DNA from: Candidatus Methylospira mobilis
GTDB taxonomy: Bacteria; Pseudomonadota; Gammaproteobacteria; Methylococcales; Methylococcaceae
Reading direction: 5' to 3'
NCBI RefSeq assembly: GCF_009498235.1
Contig: NZ_CP044205.1
Coordinates: 2,977,389 to 3,041,388, forward strand
DNA length: 64,000 bases
Part shown: piece by piece, positions 9,593 to 20,400 of the stretch
Position numbering within the stretch: the stretch's first letter is position 1
Layout: the number at the start of each line of letters is the position of its first letter
Position numbers and translations under genes: made by a program
The notes under the pieces: generated by a model
The model's input: the letters and a program-made list of their open reading frames with translations, nothing else
Told to the model about the DNA's origin: nothing
The model's database searches: none

Positions 9593-9773
9593 ATTGCATC
9601 CTCCGGTCCGGATTATTGTCCTTGATGAATAACGCCTCTCACGCCTGCCCATCGCTATCACGAGCGTCGAGAAACAAACAACTTGAACCCTCCCCTCTCT
9701 CTGGGCATAGGTATCTGCACAAGCGCCCTCTCCTGCGGAGCGTAGGCGGGGTTTTGCAAAGCATGCTTCGCAC

Positions 9774-9819
9774 CGCCCCATAGCCGGACTGTATTGCACC
9801 ACAGTCCGGCTATGGGGCG
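9774..9819. repeat. Perfect 19-bp inverted repeat between treS and glgX
   Basis: The left arm (9774-9792) and right arm (9801-9819) are exact reverse complements over 19 bp, with core TAGCCGGACTGT / ACAGTCCGGCTA and an 8-nt loop ATTGCACC. No U-run follows on either strand. It could act as a terminator-like or RNA-stabilising hairpin downstream of treS, or be a small repeat element. Confidence 0.7.
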
Positions 9820-9851
9820 CGGAGCGGGGTTACCGCGAGGGATAAAAGACT

Positions 9852-9868
9852 ATATTATTCAATAATAT
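9852..9868. repeat. AT-rich palindrome after treS
   Basis: ATATTATT and AATAATAT flank a single C, forming a near-perfect 17-bp palindrome 8 bp beyond the treS stop codon. In treS mRNA this is an AU stem followed by a U-containing stretch, a weak terminator at best; an operator-like site is the alternative. Confidence 0.35.
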
Positions 9869-9876
9869 TATTGCAA

Positions 9877-12800
9877 TCATGACCCGCCGTTTACCGCCTG
9901 TTGCAATAGCGCCAGTATGCCCCGCAGTGGAATAAAAGCCCGGTCCGGGCGGTTGTCAAGTTCGTAGCGCACCGCGTAGAGCGCCTTTTCCAGCAGGAAC
10001 AGGTCGAGTAAACCGCGTCGCGACGATGACGCTGCCAACAATTCCGATCCATGCACCGCTTCATCATAAGCTACGAGGAAAACGCGCCCGGCCTCGGCTT
10101 CCCATTCGCGCAGCAAGGGCTCGAATTTCGTCCAATCTTCGGTTCGTTCCGCGCTGTCGTGCGTATGCGCGGTATGAGCGGCATAGCTGAACGAAAGCAG
10201 CATGCTCGCCACATCTTTCAGGGGCGAATGTTTGCGACAACGCTCTGAAAGCGGGCGTGCGGAGTCGCCTTCAAAATCGATGATCACGAAATCATTCTGC
10301 GTAAGCAAGGCTTGCCCCAAATGATAATCGCCATGGCATCTTGTCTTGACCGCCTGCACCTGCCGCCCGCCTATGCAATTCTGTAGATGATCCGCAAGTA
10401 AATTGCGCTGCGCAAGCAAGGTCAGGGCGACCTCTCGAACAGTCTCGGTGAGCTCATTCTTCAGACGATCGAGCAGATCCAGCGTGACGACCGCCTCCGC
10501 TTGCACATGCCGGACCCAATCCGCGATATCGTTATCGGTAACCGGCTCCGGGTCGAATGCTGCATCGCCCGTTGCCGTACCCAGCGCATTGTGCAGTTCA
10601 CCGGTACGCCGACCGAGCGTGCGTATCAGAACCAGATAAGCGCCGTGCGCTTGCGCCGCCGCTATCGGCGAGGCGACTTCCGTGCGGCATTCTTCGATGA
10701 AACGCGCAAGATAATCCAGCGTGTAAACCCAGCAATTGCCCTGGTTTTCGACATAGCCTTGCAGCAAGGCAAGGGTAATGCAGCCGCCGTCCCCGGACTC
10801 ATACTCGACGGCGCCGGCCAAAGGCGCGATATTGGGAAATTTGGCCACATCGGTCAGAAAACGACCGATATCAAATTCCGGCTGCGTCCCGATTTGCAGA
10901 CGCCGGTAGCCTTTCAGAAATAGCCGCTCACCCAGTACAACGGTAGTATTGTTGCCCTGCATGGCGGCCGTACGTACCGGAAGCTCGGCCGCCCCTGCTC
11001 CGGCCATCCCGGCGTAGGCGTTGCCGGGCAAAAAACGAATGACGCCCCGTTCGCAGGCCAGCGTTCGACCAGCGCCGATCGCCAGCACCAGCGCCCGGCA
11101 AAACACCTGATCGGCAAACGCATCGCTCAGGATGCCAAGCTGAGCCTGCCTGCGCACTTTGGCCACGGTATTAGCCGACATGGCATGCAGGCGTTCCGGG
11201 TCGCCATTTTCCCAGGCCAGCGCGAGCGGCAAAAAATAGCTTGGCGGCTTTTCTCCTGTCGCGCCTTCAACACCGACCAGAGCCAGTAGCCACTGGCAAT
11301 CCTCATATCTCCACTCGGCATTATCGCCAATGGTCACGCAACGTACCGGCTCGCCCCTGCCGTCAAGCCAGCGCTGCGCCACGACAAAGCGCGGCAACGC
11401 ATCCTTTTCGAGTTGACCACGCACTCTTTCCGCCATCGCAACCCTCCAAGGCTCAACCCGATCCCGAAAGAAACTGCGCCAGCCATCGAACAAAACCAGG
11501 GTCGGCAATTCCTCTAACGGCAAGTGCTCCTCGTGCCAAGCCGGAACCTCTTCGCTGTCGGCCAGCTGAAACCAGTAGAAATTATGACCTGGCAAGGTGA
11601 GGAGATAGGGTAATTCGCCTATCGGCGGGAAAACCGAACGCCCCATCAATTCCACAGGCACACAGCCTTGATACGCCGACAGATCAAGCTCGACCGCTTG
11701 CGCAGCGCGAGACAGATTACCGACACAAAGAATAATGTCGTCTTCATATACCCTGAAATACGCGAGTATCTTGCGATTACCGGGATGCAAAAAAACCAGT
11801 TTCCCGCGACGGAACGCAGGATGATTTTTACGCACCGCCAACACGCGCCGCATCCAGTTCAACAGCGAAGCGCGTTCGCGCAGCTGCGCCTCAACATTGA
11901 CTGCGCCGTAGCCATACACAGGGTCCATGATGGGCGGCAGATACAGGCGCTGCGGATCGGCGCGGGAAAAGCCGGCGTTGCGGTCAGGACTCCACTGCAT
12001 GGGGGTGCGCACGCCGTTGCGGTCGCCAAGGAAAAAATTATCCCCCATGCCGATTTCGTCGCCATAATAGATGATAGGCGAACCCAGCATGGAAAACAGC
12101 AGACTGTTCATCAAGCGGATTTTGTTGATCTCATTGTCCATCAGCGGCGCCAGCCGGCGCCGGATGCCGATGTTCAGGCGCGCGCGCGGATCGCCGGCAT
12201 ACATCTGGTACATGTAGTCTCGTTCCTTGTCGGTGACCATCTCCAGGGTAAGCTCGTCGTGGTTGCGCAGAAAAATAGCCCATTGGCAGGTTTCCGGTAT
12301 ATCCGGGGTCTGGCGGATGATGTCGACGATGGGATGCCGATCCTCCTGGGCAATGGCCATGTACATTCTCGGCATCAGCGGAAAATGGTAAGCCATATGA
12401 CATTCATCGCCATCACTGAAGTAGTCGCTCACGTCTTCCGGCCACTGATTGACTTCGGCGAGAAACACGCGATTCCGGTAATGTTTGTCGAGCACGGCGC
12501 GCATTTGTTTGATCACGCCGTGCGTTTCCGGCAGGTTTTCGTTTTGAGTACCCTCGCGCACGCACAAATAGGGGATCGCGTCCAGACGCACGCCGTCGAC
12601 GCCACGGTCCAGCCAGAAACGCATGAGCCGGATAACCGCCTTCACCACCTGCGGGTTATTGTAGTTGAGGTCCGGTTGATGAGAGAAAAAACGATGCCAG
12701 TAATAGGCATGCGCCTCCTCATCCCACGCCCAATTGGATTTTTCGGTATCGGTAAAAATCACCCGCGTCTCGGGGAATTTCCGGTCGCTATCGCTCCATA

Positions 12801-13242
12801 TGTAAAAATTACGCTTGCTCGAACCCGCCGGCGCGCGGCGCGCAGCCTGAAACCAGGGATGCCGGTCGGAAGTATGATTAATAACCAGCTCGGTGATGAC
12901 CTTGAGACTGCGGCGGTGCGCATCCTTCACAAACTGCCGGAAATCGGCCATGTCCCCATACTCGGGATGAACCATGCGATAGTCGGCTATGTCATAACCG
13001 TCATCGCGCATCGGCGAAGGGTAGAAAGGCAACAACCAGAGGGTGTTCACTCCCAGATCCTGAAGATAATCGAGTTTCTGGATCAAACCGGCGAAGTCTC
13101 CGACACCATTATTGTCGCTGTCGAAAAAAGCCTTGACGTGCAATTCGTAAATAACCGCATCTTTATACCAGAGCGGATTATTCATCCAGGACTCGTTGTC
13201 CACGGGCGTTTTTTTTAACTCACCGGACTGGGTATCGCTCAT
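9877..13242 (-). CDS. treS: Trehalose synthase fused to maltokinase (TreS-Mak)
   Basis: 1,121 residues. The N-terminal GH13 domain (about 20-560) isomerises maltose and trehalose: GVRLDAIPYL carries the nucleophile, FLAEVNQWPEDV the acid, and FLRNHDELTLEMV the conserved His-Asp. The C-terminal half (about 590-1121) is a maltokinase: HGDYHLGQ near 970 is the catalytic loop and IIDFEG near 987 binds metal. The fused kinase makes maltose-1-phosphate from maltose and ATP. AGAGGG precedes the ATG at close spacing. The gene is on the same strand as glgX-treZ-treY but separated by a hairpin. GlgE, the usual user of maltose-1-phosphate, is not in the window. Confidence 0.95.
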   Translation of the reverse strand: MSDTQSGELKKTPVDNESWMNNPLWYKDAVIYELHVKAFFDSDNNGVGDFAGLIQKLDYLQDLGVNTLWLLPFYPSPMRDDGYDIADYRMVHPEYGDMADFRQFVKDAHRRSLKVITELVINHTSDRHPWFQAARRAPAGSSKRNFYIWSDSDRKFPETRVIFTDTEKSNWAWDEEAHAYYWHRFFSHQPDLNYNNPQVVKAVIRLMRFWLDRGVDGVRLDAIPYLCVREGTQNENLPETHGVIKQMRAVLDKHYRNRVFLAEVNQWPEDVSDYFSDGDECHMAYHFPLMPRMYMAIAQEDRHPIVDIIRQTPDIPETCQWAIFLRNHDELTLEMVTDKERDYMYQMYAGDPRARLNIGIRRRLAPLMDNEINKIRLMNSLLFSMLGSPIIYYGDEIGMGDNFFLGDRNGVRTPMQWSPDRNAGFSRADPQRLYLPPIMDPVYGYGAVNVEAQLRERASLLNWMRRVLAVRKNHPAFRRGKLVFLHPGNRKILAYFRVYEDDIILCVGNLSRAAQAVELDLSAYQGCVPVELMGRSVFPPIGELPYLLTLPGHNFYWFQLADSEEVPAWHEEHLPLEELPTLVLFDGWRSFFRDRVEPWRVAMAERVRGQLEKDALPRFVVAQRWLDGRGEPVRCVTIGDNAEWRYEDCQWLLALVGVEGATGEKPPSYFLPLALAWENGDPERLHAMSANTVAKVRRQAQLGILSDAFADQVFCRALVLAIGAGRTLACERGVIRFLPGNAYAGMAGAGAAELPVRTAAMQGNNTTVVLGERLFLKGYRRLQIGTQPEFDIGRFLTDVAKFPNIAPLAGAVEYESGDGGCITLALLQGYVENQGNCWVYTLDYLARFIEECRTEVASPIAAAQAHGAYLVLIRTLGRRTGELHNALGTATGDAAFDPEPVTDNDIADWVRHVQAEAVVTLDLLDRLKNELTETVREVALTLLAQRNLLADHLQNCIGGRQVQAVKTRCHGDYHLGQALLTQNDFVIIDFEGDSARPLSERCRKHSPLKDVASMLLSFSYAAHTAHTHDSAERTEDWTKFEPLLREWEAEAGRVFLVAYDEAVHGSELLAASSSRRGLLDLFLLEKALYAVRYELDNRPDRAFIPLRGILALLQQAVNGGS

Positions 13243-13417
13243 CGCGCCCTCTTACTGAAAGTAGCCAAAGTCCCGTTCGGTAAGAACGTGCCGGCGTGGT
13301 GAAAATAGGCTCGGGCGCTACCTGCGGACCGAGTTCAATGCTGTTGACTCATAAAAGAAACGCCTGCTTCTGTAGATATTACCAACCTTGAAAAACCACG
13401 ACAGTTCCAGCTTCGCA

Positions 13418-14203
13418 TCAATTATAAACGGCAGCACTGTGTGTGGGGGACGGAGGCGGGAGGCGGCCTGAGTCAACGGTATGGGTGCTTAAGCCGCGCG
13501 GCAACAGGCGATCGAATTCCGATTTGACCACTTGGTAGCACTCGCAGACCCGCGCTTCCAATCCCGGTCGATTCAGCACCGTAATGTGACCGCGGCTGTA
13601 ATGTATCAATCTCGCTCGCTGCAATTTCCCTGCGGCCTCGGTAACGCCCTCGCGCCGCACGCCCAGCATATTGGCGATCAATTCCTGGGTCATGAGCAAC
13701 TCGTTTCCGGGTAGCAGGTCGAGACTCAGCAGCAGCCAGCGGCAGAGTTGCTGGTCCACCGAATGATGTCGATTACAGGCCGCCGTCTGCGCCGTCTGGG
13801 TAAACAGCGACTGGGTATAGTTCAGCAGCAAACGCCGCAGCACTCCGCTGCGATTGAACTCCTGCTGCAGTATGTGTTCCCTCAGCCGATAAGCGTAGCC
13901 GGCGCTCTGCACGACAGCCCTGTTAGGCATGGTTCCGCCCCCCATGACCAGGGTCACGCCGATAACTCCATCGTTGCCAATCACGGCTATTTCGGCCGAC
14001 GCTCCGTTCTCCATGACGTAAAGCTGGGATACGATGCCGTTCGTCGGGAAATAGGCGTGACGCAAGCTGTCGCCGCACTCGTAAAGAACGTCGCCGAGCG
14101 GCATCGGAACCAGTTCCAGATGAGGGTGCAGCCGCTCGTATTCGACCACAGGCAGCGCTGCGAGGACACGGTTTTGTCGAGGTAGATGCAAACTGATAGT
14201 CAT
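13418..14203 (-). CDS. Crp/Fnr family transcriptional regulator
   Basis: 261 residues. The N-terminal cyclic-nucleotide-binding-like barrel covers about 15-130 (ELVPMPLGDVLYECGD, YFPTNGIVS, IAVIGNDGVIG), and a C-terminal winged helix-turn-helix covers about 160-225 (LTQEL-type MTQELIANMLGVRREGVTEA). No Fnr-type cysteine cluster is present at the N-terminus, so an Fe-S oxygen sensor is unlikely. GGGTGG precedes the ATG. It is divergent from the giant glucan synthase gene across 272 bp and may control it. A close paralogue lies at 35976-36698. Confidence 0.9.
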   Translation of the reverse strand: MTISLHLPRQNRVLAALPVVEYERLHPHLELVPMPLGDVLYECGDSLRHAYFPTNGIVSQLYVMENGASAEIAVIGNDGVIGVTLVMGGGTMPNRAVVQSAGYAYRLREHILQQEFNRSGVLRRLLLNYTQSLFTQTAQTAACNRHHSVDQQLCRWLLLSLDLLPGNELLMTQELIANMLGVRREGVTEAAGKLQRARLIHYSRGHITVLNRPGLEARVCECYQVVKSEFDRLLPRGLSTHTVDSGRLPPPSPTHSAAVYN

Positions 14204-14295
14204 AATACGCCACCCAGGTTTTCTTTAATTTAATTAAAATAAAATGCGGCTCATCTCCCTTTGGTCATCGTGCTCCTGTAACTTCCTCACTATGA

Positions 14296-14335
14296 GGGTG
14301 TCACGCACGTGTGTGCTGTTTAGCACACAACACCC
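14296..14335. promoter_or_regulatory. Nested inverted repeats upstream of the glucan synthase gene
   Basis: TGTGTGCT (14310-14317) and AGCACACA (14322-14329) are an exact dyad with a 4-bp centre. It is nested in a second dyad, GGGTGT (14296-14301) with ACACCC (14330-14335). It lies midway between the divergent Crp/Fnr gene and the glucan synthase gene, so it may be an operator for the regulator or an mRNA leader hairpin. An AT-rich stretch (about 14221-14243) next to the regulator start is the likely promoter zone. Confidence 0.45.
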
Positions 14336-14475
14336 ATCTATTCAAGAATATTTATCAGGATCGGATTGGAGAAAAAACGGCTGCAAGCCGCGGCAGCGAC
14401 CGAGTGTGCGTTACCGTACAGACTGCAACCGCCGTTGCGGTTAGCCTTCCATTTTGGGGCTCGGAGAATCAAACC

Positions 14476-17400
14476 ATGTTGAAGCGGCGAGAACGAAGAC
14501 GGCACGCCCGGGTCGGCCATCCAGGCGACGGCGAAACGCCCATCAGGTTCGAGTTATTCAGCACCGAACGGCTGGAACAGCATGCGGTAAGCCTGGCTCG
14601 GGCGCAGAAAGTCAGCAGCATTAAGAAAGGACGAAAACTGATTCCGCGGGTGCGCGACAACGCCGGGGTATTGCTTGACGCCTATAAAGCGGTTGCCAAA
14701 GCGGTAGGCGAGCAACACGCCATCACACCGGCGGCGGAATGGCTTCTGGACAACTTTCATGTGATCGAAGAGCAGGTCAGCGATCTCTATTTCGACTTGC
14801 CCGAAAGCTATTATCGGGAACTGCCCAAGCTGGCCGAAGGCGTACTCGCCGGTTATCCCCGCGTTTACGGCATCGCCTGGGCTTTTGTAGCCCATACCGA
14901 CAGCCGTTTTGACGCGCAATTGCTGATGCACTTTGTGCGGGCGTATCAAAGCGTCGAACCGCTCACGCTCGGCGAACTATGGGCGATACCGAGTACGCTG
15001 CGCGTCTTGCTGGTCGAAAATCTGCGCCGTCTGGCGGTCCGCATCATGCATTCGCAAACCGGCCGCCGGCTGGCGAACGATTTCGTCGATCGCGTCGAAC
15101 AAATCGCCGCATCGACGGATAAACCGGACCCGCCGCTTCCTGCAACGGAACTGCCGGAGATTCCGTTGCGTCAGGCCTACGCCGTGCAAATCCTGCAGCG
15201 CTTGCATGACCCTCATCCGGGCAGCGCGCCATCCCTTGATTTACTGAATGACTGGCTGAACGAACAAGGCATCAGTCTCGATGAAATCGTGCGTCTGGAG
15301 CATGCCGACCAGATTGCCGACAACGTAACCGTTCGCAACATCATCACCAGCATGCGCGCGATCTCCACTTTCGAGTGGCCGCAGTTCGTCGAGGACGCCA
15401 GTCTGGCGGACGCCTGCCTGCGCGCTCACGAAGGTTATGCTGCGATGGACTTTTTGACCCGGGATCGCTATCGCCACGCCATCGAGGATCTCGCCAAACG
15501 TTCTCCGCATTCCGAACTGGAAATCGCTCGCTGGGTAATATCCAGGGTACAACGCACAGACGAACACGTCGCAACCGACGAACGGCAAACGGAACCAGGC
15601 TATTATCTGATCGGCGACGGACGCTTTGAGTTCGAACGGGAGGTCGGCTTTAAGCCTGCGCTTAAACAACAGCTCCTGCGCGTTTGTGTCGCCAATGCGG
15701 GACTCGCATATACAGGAAGCCTGGTGCTGTTGACGCTGCTGTTGCTGGCGCTTCCCTTGAGCGCAAGCTTCGCCGCAGGACTCGGCGGACTGCAAATATC
15801 CCTGATTGCATTGTTGGTCATATTTCCGGCCTCGGATATCGCCGTCGGCCTGATGAACCGGCTTATAGTCGCCGGTCTTCCTCCGCGTCATCTGCCGCGA
15901 TTGGAGTTTAAGGACGGCGTGCCGCCGGCGTTGAGCACGTTCGTGGTGGTGCCGACGATGTTCGTCAGCGCCGCCGGGGTAAAGGAGCAGATCGAGCAGA
16001 TGGAAGTCCGCTACCTGTCCAATCCGGACGGTCGGATCTTATTTGCGCTGTTGTCTGACTGGGCTGACGCGGCGCAGGAAACCATGCCGGGCGATGACCG
16101 ATTGCTGGATGCCGCCGTTACTGCGATAGCCGCGCTTAACGCTAAATACGAAAGTCAGCGATTCTTCGTATTCCACCGTAAACGCTTGTGGAATCCGAGC
16201 GAAGGGATGTGGATGGGCTGGGAACGCAAACGCGGCAAACTGCACGAATTCAACCGCCTGCTGCGCGGTGCAACCGATACTTCCTTTCTGCCGATAGCCG
16301 GAGAACCGGCTGCCGCTCCACCCGGCGTCTGCTATGTCGTAACCCTGGATGCCGACACCAAACTGCCCATGGACGCCGTATCCCAATTGGTAGGCGTTGC
16401 CGCCCATCCTCTGAACCGGCCCGTGTTCGACCCGATTACCCAGCGTGTCGTGAACGGCTACGGCATTCTCCAGCCGCGCGTGACGCCTACCCTGCCGCTA
16501 CGCCGGGAATGCTCGATGTTTCATCAATTTTTTGCCGGAGCTTCCGGTACCGACGCTTATGTAAGCGAAGTATCGGAACTTTATCAGGACCTGTTCGCAC
16601 TCGGCACTTACGGGGGCAAGGGCCTGTATCACGTAGACACTTTCGAAGCCGCGCTGGCCCGGCGCGTGCCGGAAAACACCCTGCTCAGCCATGATTTATT
16701 CGAAAGCGTATTCGCGCGTTGCGCGCTGGTAAGCGATATCGAGTTCTTCGAGGAATTCCCCTCACATACCGAGGTTGCGGCATCGCGGGGACACCGCTGG
16801 ACCCGCGGCGATTGGCAGCTGTTACCGTGGATATTCGGACCTCGCGGGAAAAGTCTGCCGATGATCGGGCGCTGGAAGATGTTCGACAACTTGCGCCGAT
16901 CCCTTTCGGCGCCGGGCGCCTTCTTCACACTGGCGGCAAGCTGGACTATTCCGGATGCGCCGCAGGCCGTCATGATCGGACTGGTGCTGACGGCCATGAC
17001 CTTTCCCGCTATTCTCGCCTTCATAAGCGGGTTTACCGCGCCCCGTCGCGGCATATCTCTGCCTACCCATCTGCGTGCTGCGGGAGAGAATGTATTATGG
17101 GCTTGCGGCAACAGTCTGGTGGCGTTGACCTTGCTCGCGCAACAGGCCTGGCTGATGGCCGACGCCATCGCTCACACCCTGGTGCGGCTGTTCATTACCC
17201 GGCGCCGCTTGCTGAAGTGGGTTACCGCGCTGCAGGCAAAAACAGCGGCGGACCACAAACTGAAGAATCTCATCCGCCCGTTGGGCAGTTCGTCGGCGGT
17301 CATTGTGATCGCAGGCGCGGCAGTGCTGATTTTTAATCCTGACGGGATCAAGGCCGCCGCACCGTTTCTGCTGTTATGGTGGCTGGCTCCGGTCGTCGCC

Positions 17401-20400
17401 CGCACGCTGAGTCTCCCGCCGAAACCCGACCGGGCAGAATCCCTGCTACCCGAAGACAGTTTGCGGCTGCGTTTGATCGGCAGGCGTATCTGGCGTTTTT
17501 TCACAACCTTCGTGACTGTGGAAGAAAGCTATCTGCCGCCGGATAATTTTCAGGAAGATCCGCAGCCTGTTATCGCTCATCGCAGTTCGCCCACCAACTT
17601 CGGCCTCTATCTGTTATCCGTCGTGGCCGCCCGGGATTTCGGCTGGCTCGGATTGATCGACACCGTGGATCGGCTCGAAGCGACTCTGACAACACTCAAT
17701 GCGCTGCCGCGTCTGCACGGCCATTTTTACAACTGGTACGACACCCGCAATCTGCAAGTGCTGGAACCCCGGTATGTATCAACGGTGGACAGCGGCAACC
17801 TGGCGGCGCATCTGCTGACACTGGCGCAAGCCTGCCGGGAAACGTTGCAACAGCCGCTTTCATTCTCCACCGCGTTGAGCGGCCTGACGGATACGCACCG
17901 ACTGCTGATGGACGCGCTCGCAGGCATTACCGATGATCGGCGTACAGTCACCGTGTCCTTGAAAGAGCTGAGGCAGAAAGTGGTCTCGCTTGGGAAGCTT
18001 TTGGAAAACCATCCCGTTGACCCGCACGCCTGGAACCGGCACTGGCGGCAATTGATGCGCCGCGCCGATGCTCTGCTGGATCTGGCGCGCGCCTATGCCG
18101 CCGAACGCGGCGATACATACGACAGCGAAGTGCCGGCGTGGGCCAGGTTGCTGCGCAATGACATCCGTTCGCATGTGCGCGATGCGGATAGCCTGATGCC
18201 ATGGATTCAGTTCGCGGACCGGCTGGACGCCGGCGCGGAATCTTCCGGCTTAAGCCGGCAAAGCGGGAAAACCGACTCAACCGCATTGAGCCTGAACACC
18301 CCGCTGAATGAACTCGCAGGCCACTATGCGCTGTGTCTGGCTGATATGGACGCTTTGTCTGAAAAGCTGCCGGCGCCGGGCGACCGGGAGACGCTGACCA
18401 TGACCTTGCGGTACGCCGGCGATCAGGCCGGTACGCTGACGAAGCGCCTGGAAAAAATGGCAGCGCGACTGGACGCCCTGTTCCACGAAATGGACTTTCG
18501 TTTCCTTTATAACACCGAATGCCACATGCTTTCTCTCGGTTACCGTATCAATGAAGGCGACCTCGATCCCAGCTATTACGATCTGCTTGCCTCCGAGGCG
18601 CGCCTATCCAGTTTCGTTGCGATAGCCAAACGCGATGTGCCGGGTACGCACTGGTTCCATCTTGGGCGCAAGGTCACGCGCGCCGCGCATGGCACCGTGC
18701 TGCTGTCGTGGTCGGGATCGATGTTCGAATATCTGATGCCTTCCCTGGTAACCTTCACCCCGCGTTACAGTCTGCTCGATCAGACCTGCCGTCTGGTCGT
18801 AAAACGGCAGATCGAATACGGCAAAGAGCGCGGCGTTCCATGGGGAGTATCGGAATCGGCTTTCAATGGCCGCGACCTTTCCTTTACCTACCAGTACTCC
18901 GCTTTCGGCGTACCCGGTCTGGGGATGAAACGGGGACTCGGCGAAGAAATGGTGATCGCTCCCTACGCCACGGCGCTGGCCGCGATGTATCTTCCGCACG
19001 CGGCAGCGGAAAATTTCGAGTGTTTGGAAAAGGAAGGGGCATTGGGCCGTTTCGGATTCTATGAAGCGCTCGATTTCACGCCGATCAGGCTGGCGGAAGG
19101 CCAGCGTGTCGCGCTGGTGCGCTGCTACATGGCTCACCATCAGGGCATGTCACTGGTGGCATTCGCCAATGTGGTGCACGACGGAGCGATGCGCCATCGC
19201 TTTCATCGCGCGCCGTTGATTCAGGCAGCCGATCTGCTGCTGCAGGAACGCATCCCGCGCGGAGCGGATACCAGCGTAATGCCGCTGATTGAGGAACTTT
19301 CCGAAATAAGGGAGTCCGTGCAGCCGCCGGTGCGGCGCGTTCCCTCGCCCACAGCGCCGTCGCCTTCCGCGCACCTGCTCTCCAATGGCCGTTACGCAGT
19401 GATGATCACCGCTGCCGGCTCAGGCTACAGCCAATGGCGGAATCTGGCGGTGACGCGCTGGCGCGAGGACGCCACGCGCGATGCCTGGGGCAGTTATATC
19501 TATCTGCGCGATGTCGCAAGCGGCCAGGTGTGGTCCGCCGGCTATCAGCCTACCGTCGTTGCCCCCGACCTCTACGAGGTAATCTTTGTCGAAGACCGCG
19601 CGCGCATCACTCGCACCGACGGCAACATGGTCAGCACGCTGGAGATTCTGGTATCACCCGAGGACGATGCGGAAATCCGCCGTCTGAGTTTGACCAATAA
19701 CGGGAGAAACGCCAGGGAAATCGAAATCACCTCCTATGCGGAGATCGTGCTCGCCTCCTCACAGGCGGACATCGCGCACCCTGCTTTTTCCAATTTGTTC
19801 GTGCATACCGAGTATCTGCCTCAAGCGCCGGGACTGATCGCTCAACGGCGGCAGCGCGCGGACGGCGATCCGAACATATGGGCGGCCCATGTGCTGACCG
19901 GCAGACAAACCGGCGACGGAATCCAATACGAAACCGACCGTACCCGTTTCGTCGGGCGCGGACAAACGCTGCGCGAACCGATTGCCGTAATGGATGGCCG
20001 CCCGCTGACCAACACGGTTGGCGCCGTTCTCGACCCGATATTCAGCCTGCGCACGCGGATTCGAATTGCGGCAGGCGCAACCGAACATGTGACATTCACC
20101 ACGCTGGCCGCCGCTACGCGCCAGGCGATTGTCGATGCATCGGACAAATACCACAATGTCGCCGTATTCGAGCGCGTGTCAGCCATGGCGTGGACTCATG
20201 CCCATGTGCAGTTGCATCATCTGCGCACCAAACCGGACGAGGCTCTGCTGTTTCAGGACCTGGCCAACCGGGTGATCTATGCCGACGCTTCGCTGCGCCC
20301 GCCCGGCAGGATCATGCAGATGAATACCTTGAACGTCGCCGCGCTGTGGCGGCACGGTATCTCGGGAGACCGCCCCATCGTATTGCTGCGCGTAACCGGG

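Noticed and set aside
9775-9819. The large hairpin as a tRNA or riboswitch
   Set aside because: It is a single perfect stem with a short loop; no cloverleaf or known riboswitch core was found.
11668-13218. A 516-codon plus-strand frame opposite treS
   Set aside because: The minus strand carries an unmistakable TreS with catalytic motifs; the plus frame is an antisense shadow.
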